Assembly: GCA_020445745.1 (NCBI GenBank)
Contig: JAGRGB010000017.1
Location: 1-56,606, forward strand
DNA: 56,606 nt
Reading direction: 5' to 3'
DNA from: Rhodocyclaceae bacterium
GTDB lineage: Bacteria > Pseudomonadota > Gammaproteobacteria > Burkholderiales > Rhodocyclaceae
The number at the start of each line of letters is the position of its first letter. Positions within the stretch are counted from its first letter, which is position 1. The translations under genes and the position numbers were made by a program. Below are positions 16,998 to 25,351 of the stretch, piece after piece. The notes under the pieces were generated by a model. The model did no database searches. It was not told the origin of the DNA and saw only the letters and a program-made list of their open reading frames with translations.

Positions 16998-19226
16998 ATG
17001 GAACATCCCGACGCATCGCCACCGCCCGCCGCCAGCGGCGCAGTTCGCGAGCGAACCTGCCGGTTCGGCCGGATGCGCTATGTCGCGCACGACGCCTATA
17101 TCGGCGCCACGCTCGACCGCTACGGCGAGTTCAGCCCGGCCGAGGCCGCGCTGCTGGCCGCCCTGCTCGAACCCGGCGATGTCGCGATCGACGCCGGCGC
17201 CAACATCGGATGCCTGACATTGGCGATGGCACGGAAGGTCGGCGACCAGGGCCGCATCCACGCCTTCGAACCTCGGCCCGCGCTGTTCGCCTTGCTGCAC
17301 GCCAATCTGTCGTTGAACAGGCTCGACAACGTGTCGGCCCATCGTGCGGCGCTCGGCGCGCAATCCGGTCAACGGGCGATCGCGCCGCTCGACACCCGCC
17401 TTCCGGGCAATTTCGGCGAGGCGGCACTGTTGCCGGCCGGGCACGGCGACGCCGTCGCGGTGACCACGATCGACCGGCTGGCCCTGCCCGCCTGCCGACT
17501 GATCAAGGCCGACGTGCAGGGCATGGAGCGGGCCGTGCTGCTCGGCGCCCGTGCAACCATCGATCGCTGCCGGCCGGTGCTGTATCTCGAGAACGACCGG
17601 CGCGAGCATTCCCGGCCCTTGCTGGAGCTGGTACTCGGACTCGGCTATCGTGCCTACTGGCACCTGCCCGCGCTCGCCGTGGCCGACAATTTCCGCGGGG
17701 CGCCGCTGGACGACGCGGGGGACATCGTCAGTGTGAACCTGCTGTGCCTGCCGGACGACCGTCCGCCACCCTTGCGCGAGCTGGCCGAAGTGACGGGTGT
17801 CGACGACTGGTGGCGGACCGACGACGGAGGAAGCCAGGTGAGGCCGAGCGAAGCCGACTTGTTTGCGATCGCGCGCCGCCAGTTCGGACGGGCGCGTTTC
17901 GACGAGGCCTGCGCATTGCTCGACGCGCTGCTCGAGTTCGCGCCCGACCAGCCGGACGCCTTGTGGCTGCTCGCCGAGTGCCACCACCGCGCCGGGCGGG
18001 ATGGCGCCGCGATCGCCTGCCTCCAGCGTCTGCTGGCACGTCATGGCGACGAGGTCGACGCGCTCTGCACGCTGGCCGATCTGCTGGTCGATGGCAAGCG
18101 CTTCGGCGAGGCGGTGGCCGCGATGTCGCGCGCCCATCGCTGCGACCCCAGCAATGCCGCCCTGCTGCACGGCCTCGCGGTGATGCTGCGCCGGGACGGC
18201 CGCGGCAAGGAGGCCCTGGCGATGCTCGACCGGGCGCTGGCGCTGGCGCCGCACTTCGACATCGGCCGCTTCGAGCGGGCCATGGTCCTGCTCGAGGCGG
18301 GGCGGCTGACCGAGGCGTGGCCGGACTACGATCTGCGACACCTGCTCGACCCGGCCTTCCAGGCGCCAGCAGACGTGCCGCGCTGGCAAGGCGGGCGATT
18401 CGACGGCGAGCGCCTGCTGGTCACTGCCGAGGGTGGCCACGGCGACACCATCTGGGCCGCCCGCTTCCTGCCCGCGCTGCGGGCGCTGGGTGGCGAGGTT
18501 CATCTGCAGTTGCGGCCGGAGCAGCGCGAGCTGCTGGCGGCGCTGGACGGGGTGGACGGCTTCGTGCCGCTCGATGCGGGTGAGGACGGTTTCGACCTCT
18601 ACTGTCCGATCCTGTCGCTGCCGGCGCGCCTCGGCGTGTCCGACCCCCACGGCTATCCACCGGCGCGGCTGAAGCCGAGCGCGCAACAGCCGGAGCGCTG
18701 GTCGCGATTGCTGGCGCGGGCGGCCGGGCGCCTGCGGGTCGGCATGCTGTGGTCGGGCAACGAGACCTACGCCAACAATCGCCACCGGGCTGCGTCGCTT
18801 GCCGATTTCCTGCCGCTGGTGGAACTGCCCTCGGTGCAGCTCTACAGCCTGCAGAAGGGCACGCAGCAGGCGGTATTGCGCGAGGCCGGACTCGGCAGCC
18901 TGATCATCGACACCGACGACTGCGACTTCAGCGAGACCGCAGCCCTGGTCGCCGGGCTCGACCTGGTGGTGATGACCGACACCGCCCTCGCCCATCTCGC
19001 CGCCTCCCTCGGCAAACCGGTCTGGCTGCTGCTCGATTCGGCGCCGTTCTGGCTCTATGGCACGAGCGGCGAGACCTGCCCCTGGTACCCGTCGATGCGG
19101 CTGTTCCGGCAGCGTTCGGCGGGCGACTGGCCGGGCGTGATGCGGCGCATCTGCAGCGAGCTGGCCGCGCTCGCGGCGGCGGGCGGGCCACCAGCGCGCG
19201 AGGACGATCGTGACAGACGTGCTTGA
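16998..19226 (+). CDS. FkbM methyltransferase - TPR - glycosyltransferase fusion
   Basis: About 742 residues in three parts. Residues about 20-260 are an FkbM methyltransferase (GDVAIDAGANIGCLTLAMA, HAFEPRPALFALL, LIKADVQGMERAVLLGA). Residues about 285-440 are TPR units (DALWLLAECHHRAGRDGAAI, LLHGLAVMLRRDGRGKEALA). Residues about 450-730 resemble the TPR-linked glycosyltransferase domain related to GT9/GT41 (RLLVTAEGGHGDTIWAARFL, RVGMLWSGNETYANNRHRA, LVVMTDTALAHLAASLGKPV). It may modify a glycan or protein. The start follows a GG-rich stretch only; the next gene starts 65 bases after the stop, so all three plus-strand genes may form one operon. Confidence 0.8.
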   Translation: MEHPDASPPPAASGAVRERTCRFGRMRYVAHDAYIGATLDRYGEFSPAEAALLAALLEPGDVAIDAGANIGCLTLAMARKVGDQGRIHAFEPRPALFALLHANLSLNRLDNVSAHRAALGAQSGQRAIAPLDTRLPGNFGEAALLPAGHGDAVAVTTIDRLALPACRLIKADVQGMERAVLLGARATIDRCRPVLYLENDRREHSRPLLELVLGLGYRAYWHLPALAVADNFRGAPLDDAGDIVSVNLLCLPDDRPPPLRELAEVTGVDDWWRTDDGGSQVRPSEADLFAIARRQFGRARFDEACALLDALLEFAPDQPDALWLLAECHHRAGRDGAAIACLQRLLARHGDEVDALCTLADLLVDGKRFGEAVAAMSRAHRCDPSNAALLHGLAVMLRRDGRGKEALAMLDRALALAPHFDIGRFERAMVLLEAGRLTEAWPDYDLRHLLDPAFQAPADVPRWQGGRFDGERLLVTAEGGHGDTIWAARFLPALRALGGEVHLQLRPEQRELLAALDGVDGFVPLDAGEDGFDLYCPILSLPARLGVSDPHGYPPARLKPSAQQPERWSRLLARAAGRLRVGMLWSGNETYANNRHRAASLADFLPLVELPSVQLYSLQKGTQQAVLREAGLGSLIIDTDDCDFSETAALVAGLDLVVMTDTALAHLAASLGKPVWLLLDSAPFWLYGTSGETCPWYPSMRLFRQRSAGDWPGVMRRICSELAALAAAGGPPAREDDRDRRA

Positions 19227-19291
19227 CCGGGGCGACGGAGTGGGCGAAGGTTGTCCGGCGGCAATTCGACTGCAAGCGCACGGAGACAGCG

Positions 19292-19819
19292 ATGAGCAGG
19301 AAAATCGGCCACGGGGCGAGCGACCGCCTCGACATCGATCGCGACATCAAGCGGCTCGGCGGTGACCACCGAGGGCGGACGGTCACCACCATCCGCCGCA
19401 ACACGATCACCGGCGGCGCACGCTTCAGGACCCTCGACCACACCGCCGGCATGACCCAGCCGTTCGCCAACCGGATGTACACAATCTACGGCGGCAAGAA
19501 CCTCGATACGATCTACGCCGGAAAACGATTCGATACGATCTACGCAGGCAAACGCTTCGACACCATCTACGCGGGCAAGCGCTTCGACACGATCTACGCA
19601 GGCAAGCGTTTCGACACCGTGTATGGCGGTGGCGGCAGCGGGGCCATCACCTACTGGGGCGCGCCGCGCCAGGGGGGCGGGGTAACGATGACGGTCAAGG
19701 ACCCGACCACCCGTCAGGTCGTCAGCGTCGTCTATAACCCGGTCACCCGACAGTACCTCGACACCAAGGCCAAGCGCTGGCTGGCCGCGCCGGCCTGGAT
19801 GCGCGCCCAGCTCGGCTGA
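19292..19819 (+). CDS. Unknown protein with five tandem 9-residue repeats
   Basis: About 175 residues, family not recognised. A basic N-terminal part (about 1-64) precedes five tandem nonapeptides (19484-19618): IYGGKNLDT once, then IYAGKRFDT four times, followed by a degenerate VYGGGGSG. After a Gly-rich linker comes a C-terminal segment (VTMTVKDPTTRQVVSVVYNP). The four identical peptide units use different synonymous codons, a sign of selection on the peptide. There is no signal peptide. ATG 19292 follows GGAGA. It lies directly after two FkbM genes, and its frame stays open past the TGA stop into the next gene. Confidence 0.65.
   Translation: MSRKIGHGASDRLDIDRDIKRLGGDHRGRTVTTIRRNTITGGARFRTLDHTAGMTQPFANRMYTIYGGKNLDTIYAGKRFDTIYAGKRFDTIYAGKRFDTIYAGKRFDTVYGGGGSGAITYWGAPRQGGGVTMTVKDPTTRQVVSVVYNPVTRQYLDTKAKRWLAAPAWMRAQLG
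19484..19618 (+). repeat. Five tandem 27-bp coding repeats
   Basis: Units begin at 19484, 19511, 19538, 19565 and 19592, all in frame. The last four encode the same nonapeptide with silent differences (for example gcc gga aaa cga against gca ggc aag cgt). The first unit differs at three residues (GG for AG, NL for RF). Confidence 0.9.
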
Positions 19820-19870
19820 AGGATTCGCGATGCCGGCCATGACAGCGGCGACCCAGGGCGCGACTACCCG

Positions 19871-20650
19871 GTGCGCCTGACCGTCCATTTCGAGCCGCCT
19901 GCGGACGGCACCGCGAGCGACGGCGGGCCGGTGACCGTCGGCTGGTTGCTCAGCGACCCGCGCGGCAGCGTGATCTACGGTCCGCCGGCCCGCGTGCGCG
20001 GCGTCGACCGCGGCACACCCCCGCCGGCCAAGTCGGCGGCCAGATGTCCGGCCATTCTCGGGCTCGAGAGCCGACTGTTCGAGATCAAGTGTCCCTTCGA
20101 CCTGGCCCTCGACTACGTCCGCGACGATTTCGGTCGGCCGGCGGTGCGGGACCGTCTCGGCAGCGCCGCATCCCTGCGGCCCGACCGCATCGACGAATTG
20201 ATCCACTGGGTCGAGGAAGACGAGTGGCGATCACCGGAGCGCCCGACGCTGCAACTGGCAATGCCCTACATCTTCGTCGCCGACGAGCCGGTATACCTGT
20301 CGCAATGGGCACCGATGTTCCATTACCGCGCCGAGCCGCTACCGGGCCTGATGCTCAGCGGCCGTTTCCCGATCAACGTCTGGCCCCGTCCGCTGATGTG
20401 GGGCTTCGAGTGGCACGACACCACGGCGCCGCTGATCCTGCACCGCGGCGAACCGCTGTTCTACGTGCAGTTCGAGACCACCCCCCAGCATCGCGCGATC
20501 CAGCTCGTCGAAGCCGAGCGCACGCCCGAGCTCGACGAGTACCTGGTGATGATCGAAGGCGTGGTCAGCTACGTCGGTCAGACCTTCTCGCTGTTCAAGA
20601 CGGCCGAGGCCCGACGCCCCGCGCGCCTGCTGAAGCCGCGGCAGCGCTGA
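19871..20650 (+). CDS. Unknown 259-residue protein in the frame of the repeat gene
   Basis: I cannot name a family. It is a soluble, aromatic-rich protein with conserved-looking motifs PYIFVADEPVYLSQWAPMF, RFPINVWPRPLMWGFEW and RGEPLFYVQFET. The best start in frame is GTG 19871, but no ribosome site precedes it, and the reading frame is continuous with the repeat gene apart from its TGA at 19817-19819. It may be translated by coupling, by an upstream non-canonical start, or represent the second half of a once-fused protein. Position suggests it acts with the FkbM/repeat genes. Confidence 0.6.
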   Translation: MRLTVHFEPPADGTASDGGPVTVGWLLSDPRGSVIYGPPARVRGVDRGTPPPAKSAARCPAILGLESRLFEIKCPFDLALDYVRDDFGRPAVRDRLGSAASLRPDRIDELIHWVEEDEWRSPERPTLQLAMPYIFVADEPVYLSQWAPMFHYRAEPLPGLMLSGRFPINVWPRPLMWGFEWHDTTAPLILHRGEPLFYVQFETTPQHRAIQLVEAERTPELDEYLVMIEGVVSYVGQTFSLFKTAEARRPARLLKPRQR

Positions 20651-20686
20651 GGAGCCGCCGCGGCACCCGGCCGGCGGCGGCGCTGC
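20641..20686 (+). terminator. Nested GC-rich hairpin after the 259-residue gene
   Basis: GCAGCG (20641-20646) pairs with CGCTGC (20681-20686), and inside it GCCGCCG (20654-20660) pairs with CGGCGGC (20675-20681). It overlaps the stop codon and precedes the DUF6629-type gene. No T-run follows, so the termination role is tentative. Confidence 0.3.
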
Positions 20687-20809
20687 TTGAGCGATGTCAA
20701 CCCCGGAGCAGCGCTTACGGCCTATGGTGTGAACAGTGGGCGGAGATGGCCCGCGCGGCCGATGGCGGCGGCGTGGCGGCCATGCCCCGCCGGTCGGGAG
20801 TGCCGGACG

Positions 20810-21523
20810 ATGTGCTTTTCGGCGACTGCGAGCTTCGTGACCGCAGGGCTGCTCGTGCCGAGCGGCCTGTACGGGGCGGCCTTTGCGCTGCGTCACGACC
20901 GCCGCTACCTGCCGCTGGCATCATTTCCGCTGATGTTCGGCATCCAGCAGTTCGTCGAAGGCGGCCTGTGGCTGGCGCTGGGCGGGTCGACCGCGATCGG
21001 GGTCGACACCGCCGCGCTCGGCTTTCTCGCATTCGCCTATTTCCTGTGGCCGTTCTATGTCCCGCTGGCTGCGCGCAGCATCGAGGTGCACGCCGAGCGG
21101 CGCCGCCTGTTCGCGGTGCTGGCCCTGTTCGGCTTCGCCCTCGGTGCCTCGCTGTATCTGCCACTGCTGGTCCATCGCGAGTGGATCACCGTGACGCTGA
21201 GCAAGGGCTCCATCCTCTACGGGCCGATGCTGATCTACGACGGCTACGTGCCGCGCAGCGTGATCCGGGCGTTCTACGCGCTGATCGTCTCGGTGCCGCT
21301 GCTGTTCTCGTCGGTCGATTCGGTGCGCGTGTTCGGCATGCTGATCCTGTTCTCGGTGGTCGGCAGCGCGATCGCCTATGCCTACGCGTTCGTCTCGGTG
21401 TGGTGCTTCTTCGCGGCGCTGCTGTCCCTCGTCGTGATCGCCATCGTGCGGCGCTCCGCCCGCCCGATGGCCAGCGACGACGGTGACGACGGCATCGCCA
21501 CGGCCCATCCGCGGGCGGGCTGA
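20810..21523 (+). CDS. DUF6629-type membrane protein
   Basis: About 237 residues with six or seven hydrophobic segments. The start MCFSATASFVTAG and the following LASFPLMFGIQQFVEGGLWL match a family of small integral membrane proteins that I know as DUF6629, function unknown. ATG 20810 is chosen because the family begins exactly with MCFSATASF, with GGGAG nine bases upstream. It is convergent with the CHAT gene, 24 bases from stop to stop. Confidence 0.7.
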   Translation: MCFSATASFVTAGLLVPSGLYGAAFALRHDRRYLPLASFPLMFGIQQFVEGGLWLALGGSTAIGVDTAALGFLAFAYFLWPFYVPLAARSIEVHAERRRLFAVLALFGFALGASLYLPLLVHREWITVTLSKGSILYGPMLIYDGYVPRSVIRAFYALIVSVPLLFSSVDSVRVFGMLILFSVVGSAIAYAYAFVSVWCFFAALLSLVVIAIVRRSARPMASDDGDDGIATAHPRAG

Positions 21524-21547
21524 CGGCGCGCGGCGCCGCCGCGGCGA

Positions 21548-23908
21548 TCAGCGTCCGTTGCCGGTGATGAAGAACGCCGCCCAGAAGAAGGGGTGGGGGT
21601 ATTTCTCGCGGGTCGCCAGCTGGGCGTGGCGCAGGGCGTGCCGCTTGGGCTCGCCGGTGTCGAGCCGGCGGTAGTAGTTCTGCATCAGCATGGTCGTGGC
21701 ATCGTCGTCCACCTGCCACAGCGACGCGACGATGTTGGATGCACCGGCATACAGGAAGCCGCGGGTCAGGCCGACCACGTCGTCGCCCGTCAGCACCGTG
21801 CCGAGGCCGGTCTCGCACGCCGACAGGGTCACCATGTCGGCATCCAGCTGGAGGTTGTAGAGCTCGTCGGTGGTCAGCGAACCGTCGTTGTCTTCGTCTC
21901 GCGCCAGCAGCAGGCGGGATTGCAGGGCATTGTCGGCGTTGTATTCGCCGTGGGAGGCGATGTGCAGGTAGCGGTAGCGCGAGGCGTTGCGCTTGAACTC
22001 GGTCTCGCTGGCCTCCCCGCGCACCAGCGCCCGGCTGTCGGGCACCATCGCGCTGATCGCCTCGACCTCGCGCTGGGCGCTGGGCAGGTCGAAGCGCTCG
22101 TCGCCGAGATCCGGGTTGCCGATCGCGAGCAGGTGACGGGGCGGGGTCGCCTGCTGCGGCGTGTCGAGGAAACCGACCACGCTGGCGCTCGGCAGGAAGC
22201 GCAGGCTGCGGCGCGCGAGCCAGTAGTCGCGGCCGTCGTGCAGCGCGCCGAACGACACGTAGTGAAGGATGCCGTGGGGTACCACCAGCAGGTTGCCGGT
22301 TGCGGCGAGGCCCCGCACCGGACGGATCAGCCGATCGTACAGCGCCCGCGAGCGACGCTCGACGTCGTCGGTGCGCTCGTCGATCGCCTTGCGGAACGCG
22401 CGCACGTCATCGGCCAGCCCTTCGGTCGCTATCTCGGTGACCGTGACCTTGCCCTGGTCGAGCAGCGCCGCATACAGCTTGCCGCCGTGGCCGTAGTATT
22501 CGAGCACCGCCTCTTCCTTGTTGAGGCGGGCCTCGACGTCGCTGGTGGACAGCGAGGCCACCGAGATCAGCGACGCCAGGTCCGGCGCGATCACCGCCAG
22601 CCGCGCACGGATCTCCTCGAGGCTCATCTGTCCGCCGGCGCCGCGGGTGGAATCGGCCGACACCGGCACCTGGGCCTGGCGCTCGAGCATCGCATCCTTG
22701 AGCCGGGCAAAGGTCTCCCGCGCCTCGCCCGAGCGCGGGCCGGTGACGACGAAGTCGTTCTTCGCGGCCAGCATGTCCACCAGCGCGCGCGCCTTCGACC
22801 GCTCCATGTAGTCGAACGCGGTGTTGTTGCGACCGCTGGCCAGCAGCATCTCGATCAGCTCCGCATAGACCACCTGCTTGTCGCCGACGAAGCCGATCTT
22901 GGCCGCCTCGGTGTTGATCGAGGAGCGCTGCAGCTCGATCACCTCGATCGCCTGGCGGAAATAGCGGATCGCGGCAGCGATGTCGCCGTCCCGGGCCGCG
23001 ACGCGGCCGCGATCGTAGAGCATCATCCAGAAGATCTCGCCGTTGGCGGGCGCCGCCGGGGCCGCCAGCAGCTTGTCCAGTCCGCTCCGCGCAGCGTCGA
23101 CGTCGCCGGTCTCGAACAACGCCCGATTGAGCAGGAAGCCGCGCGGCAGCTCGATCCACACCCAGTTGCTGGCGCCCCGCAGGCTGGCACCGCTGAACAG
23201 GTTGTCGGCCCACACCCGCCACTCGAAATGCTCGTCCTCGCGGATCACCCGCAACACCTCGCGGTAATCGCCGAGCGCCGCATAGGCGCGCGCCAGTGCC
23301 AGCGAGCGGGTCGTCGCGAAGTCCTGCGCTTCGCCCCAGCGCAGGTCGAGGGCTTCGAGCTCGCGCGCCAGCGCACGCCCTCGCTCCGGATCGCCGGACA
23401 GCGTGGCGGCGATCGATTGCACCGCCAGCGCCTCGATGGCGATGTCGCCGAAGCCGTCGTAGTCGCCGCCCAGCCAGTCCATCGCCCGCTTCGCCTCGGA
23501 GCGGGCCTCGCTGTACTGGGCCAGATCGACGCGGGCGACGGCACGCATCAGGTACACCACCGGCGTGGCGTCTTCGAGACCGAACAGCCAGGAGTGGCGC
23601 GAGCCCTTGCGAAGGCCGGCTTCGAGCTTGTCGAGGCAGGGCAGCAGACGATCGTAGCGCTTGGTCTTGGCGTGGGCGAAGCACAGCGCGTGGCGTTCCT
23701 GGTTCGACAACTCCCGTTCGCGGGCAATGGCCTCCAGGGTACGTTCGATCTCGTCGAAGCGCCCGGTGGTGGCGTAGGCGGAGACTTCGGCGTAGACGTC
23801 CCGATCGACCCGAACTCCGCCGCCGGGCGACACGCAGGCCGGCAGCGCCAGCACCCCGGCAAACGCCAGGATGCCGACGATGCGCTGCAGCCGGCCCGCC
23901 CGGTTCAT
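21548..23908 (-). CDS. TPR-CHAT caspase-like lipoprotein
   Basis: A 786-residue protein. A lipoprotein signal (GILAFAGVLALPAC) ends in a lipobox with Cys25, so the mature protein should be lipid-anchored in the periplasm or outer membrane. Residues about 35-420 are TPR-like helices. The C-terminal part (about 480-786) is a CHAT domain, a caspase-like cysteine protease fold, with the catalytic pair in YLHIASHGEY (His about 653) and TLSACETGLG (Cys about 698), then FLYAGASNIVASLWQVDD. The active residues are intact. The gene starts four bases after the outer-membrane barrel gene ends, so the two form an operon. The substrate is unknown. Confidence 0.85.
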   Translation of the reverse strand: MNRAGRLQRIVGILAFAGVLALPACVSPGGGVRVDRDVYAEVSAYATTGRFDEIERTLEAIARERELSNQERHALCFAHAKTKRYDRLLPCLDKLEAGLRKGSRHSWLFGLEDATPVVYLMRAVARVDLAQYSEARSEAKRAMDWLGGDYDGFGDIAIEALAVQSIAATLSGDPERGRALARELEALDLRWGEAQDFATTRSLALARAYAALGDYREVLRVIREDEHFEWRVWADNLFSGASLRGASNWVWIELPRGFLLNRALFETGDVDAARSGLDKLLAAPAAPANGEIFWMMLYDRGRVAARDGDIAAAIRYFRQAIEVIELQRSSINTEAAKIGFVGDKQVVYAELIEMLLASGRNNTAFDYMERSKARALVDMLAAKNDFVVTGPRSGEARETFARLKDAMLERQAQVPVSADSTRGAGGQMSLEEIRARLAVIAPDLASLISVASLSTSDVEARLNKEEAVLEYYGHGGKLYAALLDQGKVTVTEIATEGLADDVRAFRKAIDERTDDVERRSRALYDRLIRPVRGLAATGNLLVVPHGILHYVSFGALHDGRDYWLARRSLRFLPSASVVGFLDTPQQATPPRHLLAIGNPDLGDERFDLPSAQREVEAISAMVPDSRALVRGEASETEFKRNASRYRYLHIASHGEYNADNALQSRLLLARDEDNDGSLTTDELYNLQLDADMVTLSACETGLGTVLTGDDVVGLTRGFLYAGASNIVASLWQVDDDATTMLMQNYYRRLDTGEPKRHALRHAQLATREKYPHPFFWAAFFITGNGR

Positions 23909-23912
23909 CGTC

Positions 23913-25142
23913 TCAGAACCAGTAGCCGATGTTCAGCGAGATGCCGGTCGTGTCCTTGCCCTTGAGCAGGTTCAGGCCACCGCGGATATAGGTGCGCGAG
24001 GAGAGTGCGCTGCGGTTGGTACCGACCGTGATGCCCAGCTCCTGGGTGTTGTCCACATAGATCTCGGTGCCCAGATAGCGGGTGTCGATCAGCGAATATT
24101 CGAAGGCCAGACGCTTGCCGCCGAGGGTCACCGGCTGCGACAGCATCACGCCGTTGCGCAGCACGGTGTTGTGGATGTCCGGATCGAAGGAATAGTCGCC
24201 GGCGTCGATCTTGGTCGTGGTGTAGTAGCCGATCATGTTGCCGATCGCCATGTCGAAATGCTCGAAACGCAGCGCATAGGTGCTGGCCAGGGTCGCCGAG
24301 GCCACGCCGGCGACGGTGGCGAAGTCCTCCGAGCCGGTGAGGCCATAGCGCACCGCCGGGGTCAGGGTCCAGGCTTCGTTGATCGGGAAGCGGTAGCCGA
24401 CGCCGAGGGAGAAGGAGTAGGCCTTGGCGCCTTCGGAATCGGCGATCGTGATCGGCATGCTGAACACCAGCTGGCGGCGCGGATCGATGGTGTTGCGAAT
24501 CGCATAGGACAAAGGGATCGTCGTGATCGTGGTGTCGCGACCGTCCACCGACAGCGACGACAGGCCGATACCGGCACCGATCAGGTTCGCCGCCTCGGTC
24601 TCCTGATCGGACGGCATGGTGTTGAAGACTTCGCCGAAATCGCTCATAACCGCGGTCGGGATCACGCCGCCGGGGCCCGAGATCGGGCTGTGGGGCGAGT
24701 TGGCGGCCTGGTACTTCATGATGTCGGCGATCACGCCCGAATCCTTCAGGAAGTCCTCGAGCAGGTCCTGGGAGGCATCGCGATCGGCACCCACGAAGGT
24801 CTCGTTGACCCCCAGTTCGGGGATCGAGAACTGGAGGGCGGCACCATCGCCGGTGAATCCCGCGTTCGGAAAGGACAGCGTGATCGGCAGCGAATTGAAG
24901 AAGATCTCCATGTTGGCGATCTGCGTGCCGTCGTAGTTGACATTGACGTCGCCGAGCTGGCTGGTCTCGAGGCCGTCGATCAGATCCTGCGCGGTATCGA
25001 ACGAGGCCTGGCCGCAGACCCCTCCCACCGAGACGCCGAGTCCGTACAAGTCTTCGGTGGGCGAAGTGCAAGCCACCTGTGCCATCGTCGTCGCGGGCGC
25101 GGCGGCGAGCGCCGTGACCATCGCAAGAATCCTGATCCGCAT
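23913..25142 (-). CDS. Outer-membrane beta-barrel protein
   Basis: About 409 residues. A signal peptide ends near PATTMAQ, an N-terminal extracytoplasmic region has a likely disulfide pair (VACTSPTEDL and GGVCGQ), and residues about 225-409 show alternating beta strands ending in the aromatic residue of an outer-membrane barrel (SLNIGYWF). It lacks a recognisable passenger protease or adhesin. ATG 25142 is preceded by AAGGGG. It is the first gene of the pair with the TPR-CHAT lipoprotein and is divergent from the T6SS gene tagH. A joint role at the outer membrane is inferred only from this arrangement. Confidence 0.7.
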   Translation of the reverse strand: MRIRILAMVTALAAAPATTMAQVACTSPTEDLYGLGVSVGGVCGQASFDTAQDLIDGLETSQLGDVNVNYDGTQIANMEIFFNSLPITLSFPNAGFTGDGAALQFSIPELGVNETFVGADRDASQDLLEDFLKDSGVIADIMKYQAANSPHSPISGPGGVIPTAVMSDFGEVFNTMPSDQETEAANLIGAGIGLSSLSVDGRDTTITTIPLSYAIRNTIDPRRQLVFSMPITIADSEGAKAYSFSLGVGYRFPINEAWTLTPAVRYGLTGSEDFATVAGVASATLASTYALRFEHFDMAIGNMIGYYTTTKIDAGDYSFDPDIHNTVLRNGVMLSQPVTLGGKRLAFEYSLIDTRYLGTEIYVDNTQELGITVGTNRSALSSRTYIRGGLNLLKGKDTTGISLNIGYWF

Positions 25143-25298
25143 TGATATCCCCTTTGATAGAGCAACTAAAAAAGACCCCCAAGTATAGGCCCGCCGGCGC
25201 CTGCCGGCGCGAACAAAAGCGGTGCGATGGCGGCTGCATGGCGCGCCGGCCGCGCATACCGCATGGAGGCCGGCGCCGTGCCGCATCGCGGGCTGTGC

Positions 25299-25304
25299 CA
25301 TAAT
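25299..25304 (+). promoter_or_regulatory. Possible -10 element upstream of tagH
   Basis: CATAAT stands 47 bases before the tagH start in the divergent intergenic region. No good -35 box is visible at 16-18 bases, so the call is weak. Confidence 0.25.
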
Positions 25305-25351
25305 GGCTGCGACCCGCGCAGCGCTGCGAACAGGAGACAGATCGGTAGGCA

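Noticed and set aside
16470-18995. Open frame of 841 codons opposite the FkbM genes
   Set aside because: Antisense shadow; FkbM, TPR and glycosyltransferase motifs lie on the plus strand.
19484-19618. Tandem 27-bp units as a CRISPR array
   Set aside because: The units abut with no spacers, stay in frame and encode a repeated peptide.
19817-19819. TGA as a selenocysteine codon
   Set aside because: No selenocysteine-insertion hairpin is apparent after it, and no selenium genes are in the window.
21593-23965. Open frame of 790 codons opposite the CHAT gene
   Set aside because: Rich in His, Gln and Arg with no motif; the minus-strand TPR-CHAT protein has intact catalytic motifs.
25143-25200. 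Sigma-54 or sigma-70 promoter directly before the barrel gene
   Set aside because: A TTGCT resembles a -12 element but no GG lies at the right distance; a TTGGGG/TATCAA pair would start transcription inside the ribosome site.
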